DNA of 64,000 nucleotides from Atherix ibis. Lineage: Eukaryota > Arthropoda > Insecta > Diptera > Athericidae. Positions 1 to 11,188 of the stretch are shown here, piece after piece (the first letter of the stretch is position 1; each line of letters opens with the position of its first letter). Below the pieces are notes generated by a model that saw only the letters and a list, made by a program, of their open reading frames with translations, did no database searches and had not been told where the DNA came from. The position numbers and the translations under genes are program-made. The stretch covers positions 51,783,920 to 51,847,919 of the forward strand of contig OY282606.1 of assembly GCA_958298945.1 (NCBI GenBank), written 5' to 3'.

Positions 1-1899
1 TCGTGACATGCACAAATACGAATTATTTACGAAAGTAATAAGCATTTTACTGAATTATTTTTATAATAATTTACTTTCATAATCTTAAGTACAATGCAAG
101 TGGCAATAATAGATTATTAATAGTTGGTTTTTTTTCTGCAAGAACTTAAACTTTTATAAAAAAAAACCCAAGAAGTTTTACTCTTTAAAATTAAAGTTTA
201 GATAATTATACGGAATACAAGAAATGTAATATTTTAGGCATAATTTCCCATGTTGACATTTTTTTTTTCAATCTAACTGATTAATAATAATTTTTTTCCT
301 TTTCTATGAAATATGGAAATATTATTGACCAATTATAAAAACTTCTACAAATTCTGATAATTTTCTTTTAAATTCTAGAAAAAAATAAGTTTATCAGTTA
401 AAAAATTACTTCTTATTATTTATTGCTGGTAAAGGAATTTATAAAAATTTGTATCAGGTAAAAAAAAACTAAAAAATAAACTGAATTTTTGAGATAATAT
501 AAAATTTTATTTCTATAAAGTATAAAAATTATCGATAGTATTTTAAGAAGTTTTCTCAAATTAAAGTTATTTTTCTTAATTTAAATAATATCTAAAAAAA
601 AACTAAATTTTCTTTCAGTTAAATTCAAAGGTTTTAATTAAAAAAATTTAGTAATTTTCGCTTTTATTTATAAGCAATCATTAATGGTGAGTAATGGAAA
701 ACTATTTTATTATTATTATTATTATTATTATTATCAAGTATCGAAGCTTATTTAAAATCTGAAAGTTGTAACCATTTCTAATAACTATTTCTGTAGATTC
801 TATAGGCAGGCATTATGGGAATATATTTTCCGATTCCAAAAGACAAAATTCAACAGTTCGTATCATCGAATATTGGAGCTTATTTGAAAGGAGCAGACAA
901 TAAAAACTTAATTAAACGTGACGATATGGCTGACGTCATTATGACCACCAACACTGATACCACTGCTACTATCAGCATCAGAAATAACTGAAGTACAAAA
1001 AAAGCTATCCAAAATGGAAACCTTTAACATAAATGAAATTTTTCTATGGCGAATTCCTGGGTACTTGATACAATTTTATGCTAAATTTACTGTAAGAATA
1101 GCACTCATTTGGTGCGTTTATGTACGAGTATCTGTAAAAATAAATATAATAGAAATGTTTATAAGAGTTGCCTTTAAGTATCCATCTGATCCTATGATAA
1201 GGTCGGTTGATCGTTCTTGTTTCATCCAAAAAATAACATGCATAGCAGCACTTTCGAAAGGATATCGAATATGGCAGCTGAATGGCTATGACAATGGCTC
1301 CATAACAATGCAAATACCTTTTGCTATTCAGCCCTTCATTGTTAGTTTTATAAAACGTTTAATAGAACCAAATGGGGCTGATTATAAGGTGGACACACAA
1401 TAGGAAAATACAAAATAATGGCAAAATTTTTTTCCTATCAAAAATCCCTTCACTTTAAGTCTTTCAGAGAATGCTTTAAAAATGTGAACGGATAAAATGG
1501 AGTGAGCTGTCCACTCAAAGAGAAAACATATTTTTTTGTCACTGTTTTCTTATCCATTCTAGAGTTGGTCCTTTTTTCGTTTTACGAAAATACTTTTTGC
1601 ATATGAAAATTCAAAAGTAATCGATTGATTCAGTAGAAGTTCTCACAATGTCCACATCTCTTTAACTATTGGCAAAGAATGTGTTTTCTTTTTTTTCAGT
1701 TTATAGAATATTATTAAAAATAAAAATAGTAGCGAAAAAAAAACATTTTCTTTGTAAATTAAATTCTTTCACAAAATTTTTTTTGTAGCCACATGTATGA
1801 AAGTAAAATGTATGAAATTATGAAAAGATTGTAATAAAATTTTTAACAATTAAAAAACTAAATTTAATTAAAAATATTTTAAAAAAATATAAAATAAAA
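1..1899. other. AT-rich intronic DNA with an ATT microsatellite
   Basis: No recognisable gene or transposon. An (ATT)n run lies at about 707-734. The stretch 800-1400 is less AT-rich; open frames there do not resemble any family I know. Confidence 0.5.
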
Positions 1900-1901
1900 T
1901 A

Positions 1902-3136
1902 CCAGGTGTATAAGCTTAAATCTGCTGTTTGGTCATATATGGTGTGAGTGAGCGTATTAAGCTACCATGGCTACGCCATACGTTTTTTTATGAGTTTGAC
2001 ATCTGTCAATATTAGTCAGTGTACATTGTCAGCAATTTCGTACAACAACATACATTTTTCCTTTGATAATTATGTCTAGTTTTGTGCCAGAAAAAGATCA
2101 TATGCGGGAAGCTCTCAATTTGAAGAAATCGGCTGCCGAATCGCATCGAATGCTTATGGAGGCCTATGCTTTATCGGAAACAATGTGCCGAGATTGGTTA
2201 TGTCTGGCCAAAGACGGTAATTTTGACTTGTGTAGAACAAGAAGCGTGAAAATCGGCCTAGGAAGGTTGAGGACCATCAATTCAGGCTCTTTAGGACGAG
2301 GATGATACCCAATCGCAAAAACTGCTCGCGGAGCAATTTGGTGTTACTCAACCAGTCATTTCCATACATCTGCATGCCATGGAGAAGATTAAAAAGATCG
2401 GAAATGGGTGTCGCATGAATTGAAATCGAACCACGCCAAAACACATGCGAAATCTTGCTCGCCAGACAAAAAAGAAAGTCATTCCTGCATTGGATTGTGA
2501 TAGGCGATGAAAAGTGGATATATTTCGAGAATCCTAAATGCAAGAAATCGTGGGTTGATCCCTGCCAACCATCAACATCTTCCCCAAGACGAAATCGCTT
2601 CGGACGGAAGACGATGCTGTGCGTTTGGTGGGATCAGCGGGGTATGAAACCTAGTAAAACTGTCAATGCTCACTGCTACCACCAACAACTAATAAAATTG
2701 CGCCATGCTCTGCGTGAAAAAAAGACGGAATATCAACAAAGACATGACAAGCTGATTTTCCTCCACGACAACGCACCATCGCACACGTCAAAAATGGTCC
2801 GAAACTACTTGGAGACACTCAACTGGGAGGTGCTTCCCTACCCCGCTTATTCACCATATCTGGCCCCTTCCGATAACCATCTGTTTTCGTCGATGGGCCA
2901 TACGCTCGCTGAGCAGCACTTCGATTCTTATGAAGACGTCCGAAAATGGCTTGATGAGTGGTATGCCTCGAAAGAGAAGGAATTTTTTTGGCGTGGTCTC
3001 CACAAATTACCCGAGAGATGGGAAAAATGTATAGCTAGCGAGGGCAAGTATTTTGCATAAATTTGTTCTTGCTTTCTATGAAAAAAAAATATTGTTTTTT
3101 CACTAAAAAACAGCGGATTTAAGCTTATACACCTGG
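1902..3136 (+). mobile_element. mariner family A copy 1 (A1), mauritiana/Mos1-like
   Basis: A 1,235-bp element flanked by TA at 1900-1901 and 3137-3138. Its ends are inverted repeats: it begins CCAGGTGTATAAGCTTAAAT and finishes with the reverse complement. Length and TA target fit mariner (about 1.3 kb). The same ends recur in A3 and A4 and, mutated, in A2. Confidence 0.92.
2072..3060 (+). pseudogene. mariner transposase, Mos1-like, frameshifted (A1)
   Basis: Begins MSSFVPEKDHMREAL and ends near RWEKCIASEGKYFA, matching the ends of Mos1 transposase. The N-terminal DNA-binding half is broken by frameshifts and small losses (the FCF block after EAL is missing), with frame changes near 2240-2460. 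From about 2455 the catalytic half is open to the stop at 3058-3060. It keeps all three expected acidic residues of DD34D mariners: Asp in GDEKW, in HDNAPSHTS and in APSDNHLF. The Asp of the usual YSPDLAP motif, which is not catalytic, is changed (YSPYLAP). It cannot make full-length transposase. Confidence 0.9.
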
Positions 3137-3138
3137 TA

Positions 3139-5045
3139 TAAGAAATAAAAATTATATTTTTATACCTAACCGTTTTTAAAAGCTTATGGTATTTTGGTAA
3201 TTTTCAGATATTTTAGATCCTTTACGTTTTTAAACCTTTTAAGATATTTTATATATTTCTTTGCTTTAAAAAAAATTTAATCAAATATTTAAGACAGTTT
3301 TTTTAAAAAATCATGTGAATATTTTTAATTTTCCAACCATATTGTTCGTATATAAATGTGCATACTTTTTGTATTTTATTTATTTAAAAATATTTAACAA
3401 TAACCTGGAAAAAACATTTCCTGTGAACTAATCTTGAAGATGTCTCATATACCTAATATTATTGATAAAAAAATACTATTTTCTCTCTTCTATCGCATAA
3501 AATCTTATCACAAAGAATATTAATTTAAGCGGTCAGCGGGGAAAAAATTATGTATTAAACCAAAACACATCAATTTTAGAAAAAGATTTTTACTGTATGA
3601 AAGAGAGAGGAGAGAACTGAAATAAAAACAAAATGAAAACAGAAGAAGAAAATTTCCAACCGTATACAAAATGGCTGTCACGCATTTAGCAAGTTTTCTC
3701 ACAAGTTACCGTCCTCTCTATAGGTGCAAATCGTTTATCCTCTCATTTTCACTACTAATATTCTCAAAAAATTCTTATAAAATCCATCGACCAATGAGCG
3801 AGACAAATAATCACGTAACTCGTAAATTCATATCCAGTGCAACAGAAAAGGATAGGGGGTCACACTTCTATTATGTGAGAGAGAGAAAAAGAGATTCTCT
3901 CTTTTATCCGTAAAATGACGCTTTACATTGACCAGTGTTCGGAAGGGATAATGGCAAAATGATTCGATACTATAAGAGTAAAGGGTTAAAGCAGAAAAGG
4001 CTTAACGGGAATGTAATTCTATTATGTTTACTAACAGAGAGAAGGAAAAAAACAGAAAATATAATAAAACGAAATACGAAAATATTCTAGGGAGAGAAAT
4101 TATAATTTATTGCTGTTTTGAATAGAAGATTACCACCGATTCGAATAACATACGAAATTGTACGAAGGGCTTGTACGATTAAATGAGAATAGGTATGCAC
4201 AAAAAAAGACTCATCCCAGCCAACCACCCTCGGTGGTAGTTTTTGGACGTCCGGATAACCTCTCCGATTCCGCACTTGCAATGATATTTATGGCAGTGGA
4301 ATAGTGTTTTGTGAATTCATCCCTTACGAACTCTTTCGATTTAAGGCTATTCTCCACTCAATTCTTTCCCCCTTTTTTTAAATAATTTATTTGTTGATAA
4401 ATGGCGGTGTCTCTTCTCCTGTTTTTTTTTTTTGAATGCGTTTTCTCTATTTATTAATTTTATCAATACTAACTCAATTGGTAACCGACAATTTATTGCA
4501 AAATTTCTGTCCAATCTTTTTATTTTCTTTACTGTATTCTAAATCTGATGTTGTACTTTCTACCAAGATTATGTTACTATGAGCAATCGAGAGGGGATGA
4601 TTCGAAATTAAATGGCTATATTTTTGCGTAAAGAATCCGATTATCCGATATGTTTTCATGGATTCTGATATAAAGTACAAATATTTCGGTTATGGTTTTA
4701 GCACTTAACCAAAACGAAATTTTATCTAAATCTTATAAAACGTGATTAAGGGAAAAATTTCAAAAAATTTTTTATATAGAAAGTTTGAAAAAAATTTGTG
4801 CAAAATTATGCAGGAGTCCGAAAGTAAAAGTGTAAAAATAGAAATTTTGAAGAAAAAACGTAATATTTTTTTTTTAATAATGCTATAAAATGTTCGGTTT
4901 TTTTTTCTCAAAAATGTTTAATAAAGCAAAATTATTATTGATTAAAGTTTTATTTAATTAATAGTAAAATTCGGCGATACTTTTTATTTTGTAGTGAGAT
5001 ATGCACAAATCATAAATTAAGGAAACAAACTAAGATTAGCATCTA
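3139..5045. other. intronic DNA, less AT-rich at 3.5-4.4 kb
   Basis: No gene found. The interval 3500-4400 has more balanced composition and GAGAG clusters (see the regulatory entry); the rest is AT-rich. Open frames on either strand show no known domain. Confidence 0.45.
3596..3911. promoter_or_regulatory. candidate Polycomb/Trithorax-type element in abd-A intron
   Basis: GAGAG motifs (GAGA factor/Pipsqueak type) lie at 3603-3609, 3610-3614 and 3877-3885 and, reversed, at 3897-3901. A PHO-type AAAATGGC lies at 3668-3675 and a Zeste-type TGAGCG at 3795-3800. This mix resembles Drosophila Polycomb response elements, which are common in Hox complexes. Function here is inference from motif clustering only. 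Confidence 0.3.
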
Positions 5046-5109
5046 CAGGGTTTTCAATAAGAGCCGTGTGGCCATATTTGAATTGTAAAATTTTTTTTTA
5101 TCACTATCA

Positions 5110-6575
5110 GTTGCAAATTATCCCAAAAAATAATCGTTCTCTTATTGCAACTTATCGTGCACTTCTTCCAATTTATGGTCGTCATAATCAGCCTAGTGTG
5201 CTCGCTATTCGTCGAGCTGTGGAAAATTTTGAACGCAATCTTTCTTTACATAATGTTCAGGTATCGCTAAGATAAAAATTCGGTTTAAGTGATGTTCAGG
5301 CAAGTGGTGATGAAGACCCAAATTTATCGATTTCAAAGCGTTCTCAGCATTAGAGACTGTATGCTTATATCTTTATACAAAATGTCGCATTTTACGATTG
5401 AATTTAAGCTTACATCTTTATACATTTTTATCACAAAAGAATTTAAGTTATTGGACCATCGCAAACGCCTTGAATTTGCTGATTTTTCTTTAGAACAACT
5501 TTCCAAAAAAATCATCTTTTCAGATAAAGCGCATTTTCATTTCTCTGAATCGGTGAGAATAAACAAAATTATAGCTAATTCACAAATTATTCCTAAAGAA
5601 CATTTAAATTCCGAAAAGTGACCATTTGGTGTGGTTTATGACACGATGGCATCATCGATCCTTTTAAAATAAGGAAAGAGTTACCATTACTGTCAATAAT
5701 GATCGATACAGATCGATGATAAAGAACTTTTTGTAGGCTGAATTAGAAGATATTGAATTAACGAGTATTTAGCAAACGGTACTATATGCCGCACAGCCCA
5801 TACCACAATCGATTTATCGCTGGAAAAGTTCAGCAGATGTGCAATGGCCCTCAAGAAGTTGTGATTTAACACTTTGGAGTTCTTGTGAGATTTCAGCGTA
5901 ACGGCACTCTATGCCGCACAGCCCATACCACAATCGATTTATTGCGGGAAAAGTTCGGCAGTGTGCAATAGCCCAAAAGGAGTGGTGATTTAACACTTTG
6001 GAGTTCTTCTTGTAAGATTTCAGTGAAACGGCACTATATGCCGCATAGCCTATGCCACAATCGATTTATTATGGGAAAAAGTTCAGCAGATGTGCAATGG
6101 CCCACAAGAAGTTTTGATTTAACACTTTGGAGTTCTTCTTGTAAGATTTCAACGAAACGGCACTCTATGCCGCACAGCCCATACACAATCGATTTATTGC
6201 GGTAAAAGTTCGGCAGATGTGCAATAGCCCAAAAGGAGTTGTGATTTAACACTTTGGAGTTCTTCTTGTAAGATTTCAGTGAAACGGCACTATATGCCGC
6301 ACAGCCCATACCACAATCGATTTATCGCGGGAAAAAGTGCGGCAGATGTGCTTAAGAAGTTGTGATTTAATACTTTGGAGTTCTTCTTGTAAGATTATTT
6401 GGTCATTGGTCTATATTAATAAAAAGTCAACCATTGATGGATTAGAATTGAATATTGAACGCCAAATACGTGAAATTAGGCCGGATTTATTGCACAAAGT
6501 GGTCGCAAATTGGAACTATCATCTTTGGCTCTGTATACGGAGGAGAAGCGACTATTTCAATAATGTTATTTTTAT
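5110..6575 (+). pseudogene. DD41D-type transposase remnant (D1)
   Basis: Recognisable pieces in order: RSLIATYRALLPIYGRH and LAIRRAVENFERNLS (DNA-binding half), DHRKRLEFADFSLEQL, IIFSDKAHFHFSES (first catalytic Asp region), then the tandem array derived from the GATCHTA to CDLTPLDYF region, and finally SLVYINKKSTIDGLELNIER and IREIRPDLLHKVVANW. Stops and frameshifts separate most pieces. A small local duplication of CTTATATCTTTATAC / CTTACATCTTTATAC lies at about 5364 and 5409. Non-functional. Confidence 0.8.
5775..6400 (+). repeat. five-unit ~127-bp tandem array inside D1
   Basis: The landmark ACT(A/C)TATGCCGCA recurs at 5781, 5906, 6033, 6162 and 6289, giving periods of 125, 127, 129 and 127 bp. 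Each unit runs from GCCGCACAGCCC through CAATCGATTTAT, AAAGTTC, GTGATTTAACACTTTGGAGT and TTCTTCTTGTAAGATTTC. Units 2 and 4 share CTCTATG, ATTGCGG and AATAGCCCAAAAGGAG; units 1 and 3 share CTATATG and AATGGCCC, and unit 5 also has CTATATG. So the array also has a dimer (~255 bp) order. The unit corresponds to part of the D transposase catalytic region with an internal deletion shared by all units. Confidence 0.93.
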
Positions 6576-6600
6576 GACGATAACACATTTAAGGGTTTTT

Positions 6601-8930
6601 AAGATAAACTTTTACTTATAACATGTTAGAGTGTTTAAGATAACCTTTTACTTTAAATTTTCGAATGATAATAGTATTGTTTTTATACATTTGTATTTTA
6701 CTATGACAAAATAGTGAAATCTTAGCAAAATTATCTTCAGCTACGAAGTGCATTTTTGCCAGAATGGCTACGCAAACAAGCAAATTTTTCGTATCTTGGA
6801 GTAAAAACATTAGTTTTAAGAGCTTCTTTTGCTTGCAATCACACTAAATCGTCTAAAACGAGCCTAAAGCGACGGTAACTACCAATGGCGAGAGGTATCG
6901 AGCGATGATAACATATTATTTTTGATCTCAATTTGACGATATAGACTTAAACAACATGAGGCTCTAACAGGATGATGCGGCTTTATAGCAGTGTAAAAAT
7001 GACGATCTTTTTGCAGATGAAGTCTTCCACGTCACGTTTTTTTTAGACATAAGTTCAAGTGCTTTGAGTGTCGAGTGGACATTGCCACTATATTTTAGGT
7101 TAAGTTCAAGTGCTTCGAGTGTCGAGTGGACATTGCAAGTTAATCGTTTGTGAAGGTAAAATTTCAGATAGTGTACTTTATTGCTTGGTGGGCCCATTTT
7201 TTGCTGTTGAGATATACAGGAATGGATGGTCCCCGATATTACGTAATGTTGATATGAACTCTTTTCCTCTTATTTACCATTCCTGTCATCTCTAAGAATA
7301 GACTTGCAAAAATTTCAATATTGCCACTATAATTGATTTGGATCTTTTGGGTAATATCATTTGCACTTACAGAACCAAAGTTACACTACCCTGCGGAACT
7401 CCACTTTGAAAAGGAAATATTTCTCGTTATTCAATATTTACTGATACTTTGAATTAATGTAAAATAGGAAGTACTTGAGCTTCAAAATACGCCTCATTCC
7501 ATATAAGAGAGAAAACCCAACAAAAATATTTTATTACAATCAAAAATGGTAAATCTATCCCTTAATGTATCCAAAGTAGATCAAATTGAATAAAAATTCC
7601 ATTAAAATAAAATCACAGCAAGGATTATTGAAGTAAAAGATTATTTTTAAAATTACTTTGAAGGGTTTTTTTTTAATGAATTCAAATAAGTACAAAATTA
7701 TTGTATTCTGTTTTACAAAAAAAAACCACTATTATTGTTGTTTGAGCCCAACATTTGTAAATTAGGAGAATTTTTGATTTTTGTCATTTTACACGAAGAA
7801 AAACCATATTTTCACTATTTTATTGAATTACCCAAAGCCCACTACCGATTCTACTTCTCCTTTATCGATATCAGTATATGATTTTTCAGTAAATAAATTA
7901 TTAAGTTTAGTTGATTTTATTTATAAGCAAAATACCATAAATTTGAAATGATTGAAATTGAATTAAAATATTTTTTTTCTCCTACACCTACATTTTATTA
8001 TAAGAGATAAATATATAAGCTGGACAAAAAAAAAACGTGTTATTCCAATTGATGTAATTTATGCATTTTTCGTTTTAGGATTTAAGAAAAGAAAAATCCA
8101 ATAATCCTTAAAAATGTATTGTATTTTCTGTCATAAATTACGTAATTTTTTCAGTAAAAATCTATATTTTTTCTTTCGTTTTCATTTCCATAAGAAAAAG
8201 TTTTTGGTATGTCATTTTTTAGTCATCTAAAATATTGTTAATCCATAAAACTTAATCGAAAAAATCAATTAGGATTAGATTATTATTTTTAAAAAAAAAA
8301 ACGAAAATAGGTTTACAAAAAACTTATTTAACAAGCTCATCTCCTTCCCATCTTCAAATAGTGAATATAACAAAATTCTATTAAAAAAATTATATAAAAA
8401 AATTATTTTTTGTAACATTTTTTAATTTAACCCCAACTTGAAAATATAGTATCTTTTTTGGTAATTATTTTTGGCGGGTACTTTTCTAAACACAAATTAA
8501 AAGGAAAATTATTTTTTGATTTTTAAAAATTAATTTTTTTTAAATGTGGTTTTACGGTTAAAGTTTTTAAAAGATCATAGACGTGTTCATAATATTTTCG
8601 AAAATAATTCTTGTTAGGACTAGACAGGCCTCATTATTTTAACGGTAAGACAGGCACTGGCAGAAATAAATATTTTTAACGATACTTTTTGACTTATAAT
8701 GCTTGAAGGCGGCTAAGCTTTCTATAGTCGATATTGTAATTAGTATCGAGACATTGATTAAAGTGACAGTAGAATTAATTTTTTATAATTAAGGTAAATT
8801 TTATATATACTGTGGCAAATTTATAACAAATTACAAAATTTTAAATAAACGAATAAAAAAAGAAGTTATTTTAGGAAAAAAAATTAAAAAAAAACGGTTA
8901 CTGCGAGAGTGGAAGTATCTCAATTGAACT
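6601..8930. other. AT-rich intronic DNA with a short direct repeat
   Basis: No gene recognised. A 51-bp-period duplication lies at about 7051-7136 (AAGTTCAAGTGCTT(T/C)GAGTG twice). Related short repeats around AGATAA(A/C)CTTTTACTT lie near 6601-6655. The remainder is very AT-rich. Confidence 0.5.
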
Positions 8931-8931
8931 G

Positions 8932-9974
8932 TTGGGTTGCTCGGAAAGTACAATAATTTCGTTTTTTCCCAATAGAGGAGTTAATTGTATTTTTTCACAA
9001 CCAACTTCATACTTAAGCCGCATAATTATATGTATTTTGACAGCTGATATAGCAAGGCTTGCTTGTGAAAAAATTCGATTGATTCTACACAGCAGTTTTT
9101 GGTTGATGCAACAATTTTAATCTCGAAGATGCACCACATTCCGGAAGACCAGTTGAAGCTGATGAAGACACAATAAAGTCATTAATTGATGCAAACCGTT
9201 GAATAACAACTTGTGAGATTGCTGAGAAATTAAATTGATCGAATACGACCTTTTATGACCATTTGAAACGGCTATGTTTAATCTCAAAACTCAGGTTCCT
9301 CATCTTCTTACGAAAAAAAAATTGATTTGCTTCTCAAACGCCAAGAAAATTATCCATTTTTGAAGCATATCATGACTGGGGACGAGAAATGGGTTGTCTG
9401 CAACAATGTTAAGGGCAAAAGATCCTTGAGTAGAGAAGATGACCCCTTGTCGAAAGCCAATATTCATCAAAAAAAGTTTATGCTATCTTTTTGGTGGGAT
9501 TTCAAAGGAATTGTTAATTTTGAGCTTCTACCGAGCAATACAACGATCAATTCTGAAGTGTATTGTCATCAGTTGGACAAATTGAATGATTCGCTTAAAG
9601 AAAAAATGCCAGAATTGGTCAATAGGGAAGGTATAGAGTTCCAATTATAGCTTTTAGACCTTCGATAGGTTATACTGCCACACCCACCATACTCTCCAGA
9701 CCTAACACCTTCCGATTATCATTTGTTCCGGTCTCCACAAAAATTTTTTAGACGGTAAAACGTTTAATTTAAATGAGGACGTAAAAATCACTTGGATCAG
9801 TTTTTTGCCAGCAAAGAACAAAAATTTTTTGAGCTGCCAGAAAGATGGCAAAATATTCATTCACTTATATAGAATGGACAATATTTAATTGAATAAAATA
9901 TTAATTCACCATAAAAAAATTGTTTTTCATTTTTATAAAAAAAAAAAAACGAAATTACTTTCCGAACAACCCGT
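8932..9974 (+). mobile_element. mariner family B copy 1 (B1), mellifera-like
   Basis: Left end TTGGGTTGCTCGGAAAGTA, right end TACTTTCCGAACAACCC, an inverted pair shared with B2. Flanking TA is not preserved. About 1.04 kb, shorter than a full mariner, with internal losses. Confidence 0.87.
9085..9880 (+). pseudogene. mariner transposase remnant (B1)
   Basis: Pieces in several frames: NLEDAPHSGRPVEADEDT, CEIAEKLN and TTFYDHLKRLCLISKL (DNA-binding half), then an open stretch 9327-9650 with LLKRQENYPFLKHIMTGDEK, FWWDFKGIVNFELLPSNTT and INSEVYCHQLDKLND. The segment with the second catalytic Asp (QDNAKPHTS in B2) is deleted between about 9642 and 9652. The third region (YSPDLTPSDYHLF) follows in another frame. 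Non-functional. Confidence 0.85.
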
Positions 9975-10401
9975 GCATTCGATTTTCTTCAATTCTGAAT
10001 AGTTTTGTTTAAGAAAACTTCAGTATTTTTGGCAACAACAATTTAATAGGAAATCAAAAATATTTTAACAATAATAATTAAGTTTTATTTAAACATTATG
10101 CATCGATAACGATAATTTCTATGATTTTTAAATATTTTATAGAAAATTTTAAATTTTCTCTAATGTTAAGTCCAAAACAGCCGTTTTCTTTTAAAATTCT
10201 GATTGCCTTTTCTTTGTTTTTTTTTTATTTAGGAGTTCTTTTTTTTCATATTATTTTAAGTGCTATTATTTATATTAAAAAGTGAAAAAAAAATTGCCGT
10301 CGATAAAAAGCAGTTTGATTTTTAAAGTCTGCCAGATTAAAAAAAGTTAATCTTTATCAAAGACGAACGACTTTATTGGCATAAGCTATTTATTAGGCAA
10401 T
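9975..10401. other. AT-rich intronic spacer
   Basis: Poly-A/T-rich DNA between B1 and C1; nothing recognised. Confidence 0.5.
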
Positions 10402-11186
10402 CGGGTCTGTTCAAAATGGCCGCGGGTTACGTATATTCGATTTTTAATTTTTTGTGGCGTTCTATTGGTACTCATGTCTCTCAGTTATGCTGACAAGTTC
10501 GGCCATTTTGAATGTTCAGTTAATTTTTGACACTTAACCCGTCTTCGATTTTTGCTCAATTTCGACCAAATTTACTACAGAGGGTCGTAACTGGTGACGA
10601 ATCATGGGTTTATGGTTATGACGTGCAACCAAAGCTAAATCATCCCAATGGAAACTGCCGCACGAGTCAAGACTGAAAAAAGCGGACCAAGTTCGGTCGA
10701 ATGTGAAGATTTTGCAGAACAGTTTTATTCGATTGCAGGAGCGTGGTGCATCTTGAGTTCTTGCCACAGCGTAGAAGGGTCAATAAGGAATATTACCTGC
10801 AAGTTATGCGGAAGAAACGCCCGGATTTTTGGAAGAACTAAAATTGGCTTTTGCCATTTTTGGCCGAAAATAACACACACTAATAATGCCGCAGCCACCG
10901 TATTCCCCAGATCTGACCTCCTGTGACATTTTCTTGTTCCCAAAACTGAACAGCCCCATGAAAGGACGACGCTATGCTACGATTAAGGAGATAAAGACGG
11001 CATCGAAGGATGAGCTGAAAAAGATCACAAAAAATGAGTTTTTGAATTGCTTCGAGGATTGGGAAAAATGTTGGCACAAGTGTATAATATCACAAGGTGG
11101 GGCTTACCCTGAAGGGGACAAAATAGATATTTATGAATAAATATATAATTTTTGGAAAATTCCCGATACTTTTTGAACAAACCTCG
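10402..11186 (+). mobile_element. mariner family C copy 1 (C1), internally deleted
   Basis: Left end GGTCTGTTCAAAA (some terminal bases lost before TGGCCGCGGGTTACG), right end TTTTTGAACAAACCTCG followed by TA at 11187-11188. About 785 bp: the N-terminal half of the transposase is missing. The upstream non-coding block (GGTACTCATGTCTCTCA, GGCCATTTTGAATGTTCAG) is shared with C2, C3 and C4. Confidence 0.88.
10550..11140 (+). pseudogene. mariner transposase remnant (C1)
   Basis: The 5' leader jumps straight into the middle of the protein at about 10552 (TCAATTTCGACCAAATTTAC). Next comes VTGDESWVYGYDV, first catalytic Asp, then remnants of the SSQWKLPHE and VRSNVKVLLTVFFD blocks in shifting frames. 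The HDNAPAH block with the second catalytic Asp is lost near 10850. The C-terminus is open from 10886 to the stop: MPQPPYSPDLTSCDIFLFPK, then KGRRYATIKEIKTASKDELK and CFEDWEKCWHKCIIS. The spacing in the family fits DD34D. Confidence 0.85.
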
Positions 11187-11188
11187 TA

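Larger units (their letters stand above)
5046..6600 (+). mobile_element. mariner-like family D copy 1 (D1), DD41D/rosa-like, internally amplified
   Basis: Starts CAGGGTTTTCAATAAGAG after TA at 5044-5045, matching the start of D2 and D3. Transposase remnants run from about 5110 to 6575. The 3' terminal repeat is not clear, so the right edge is approximate. The middle is expanded by a five-unit tandem array. Confidence 0.8.
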
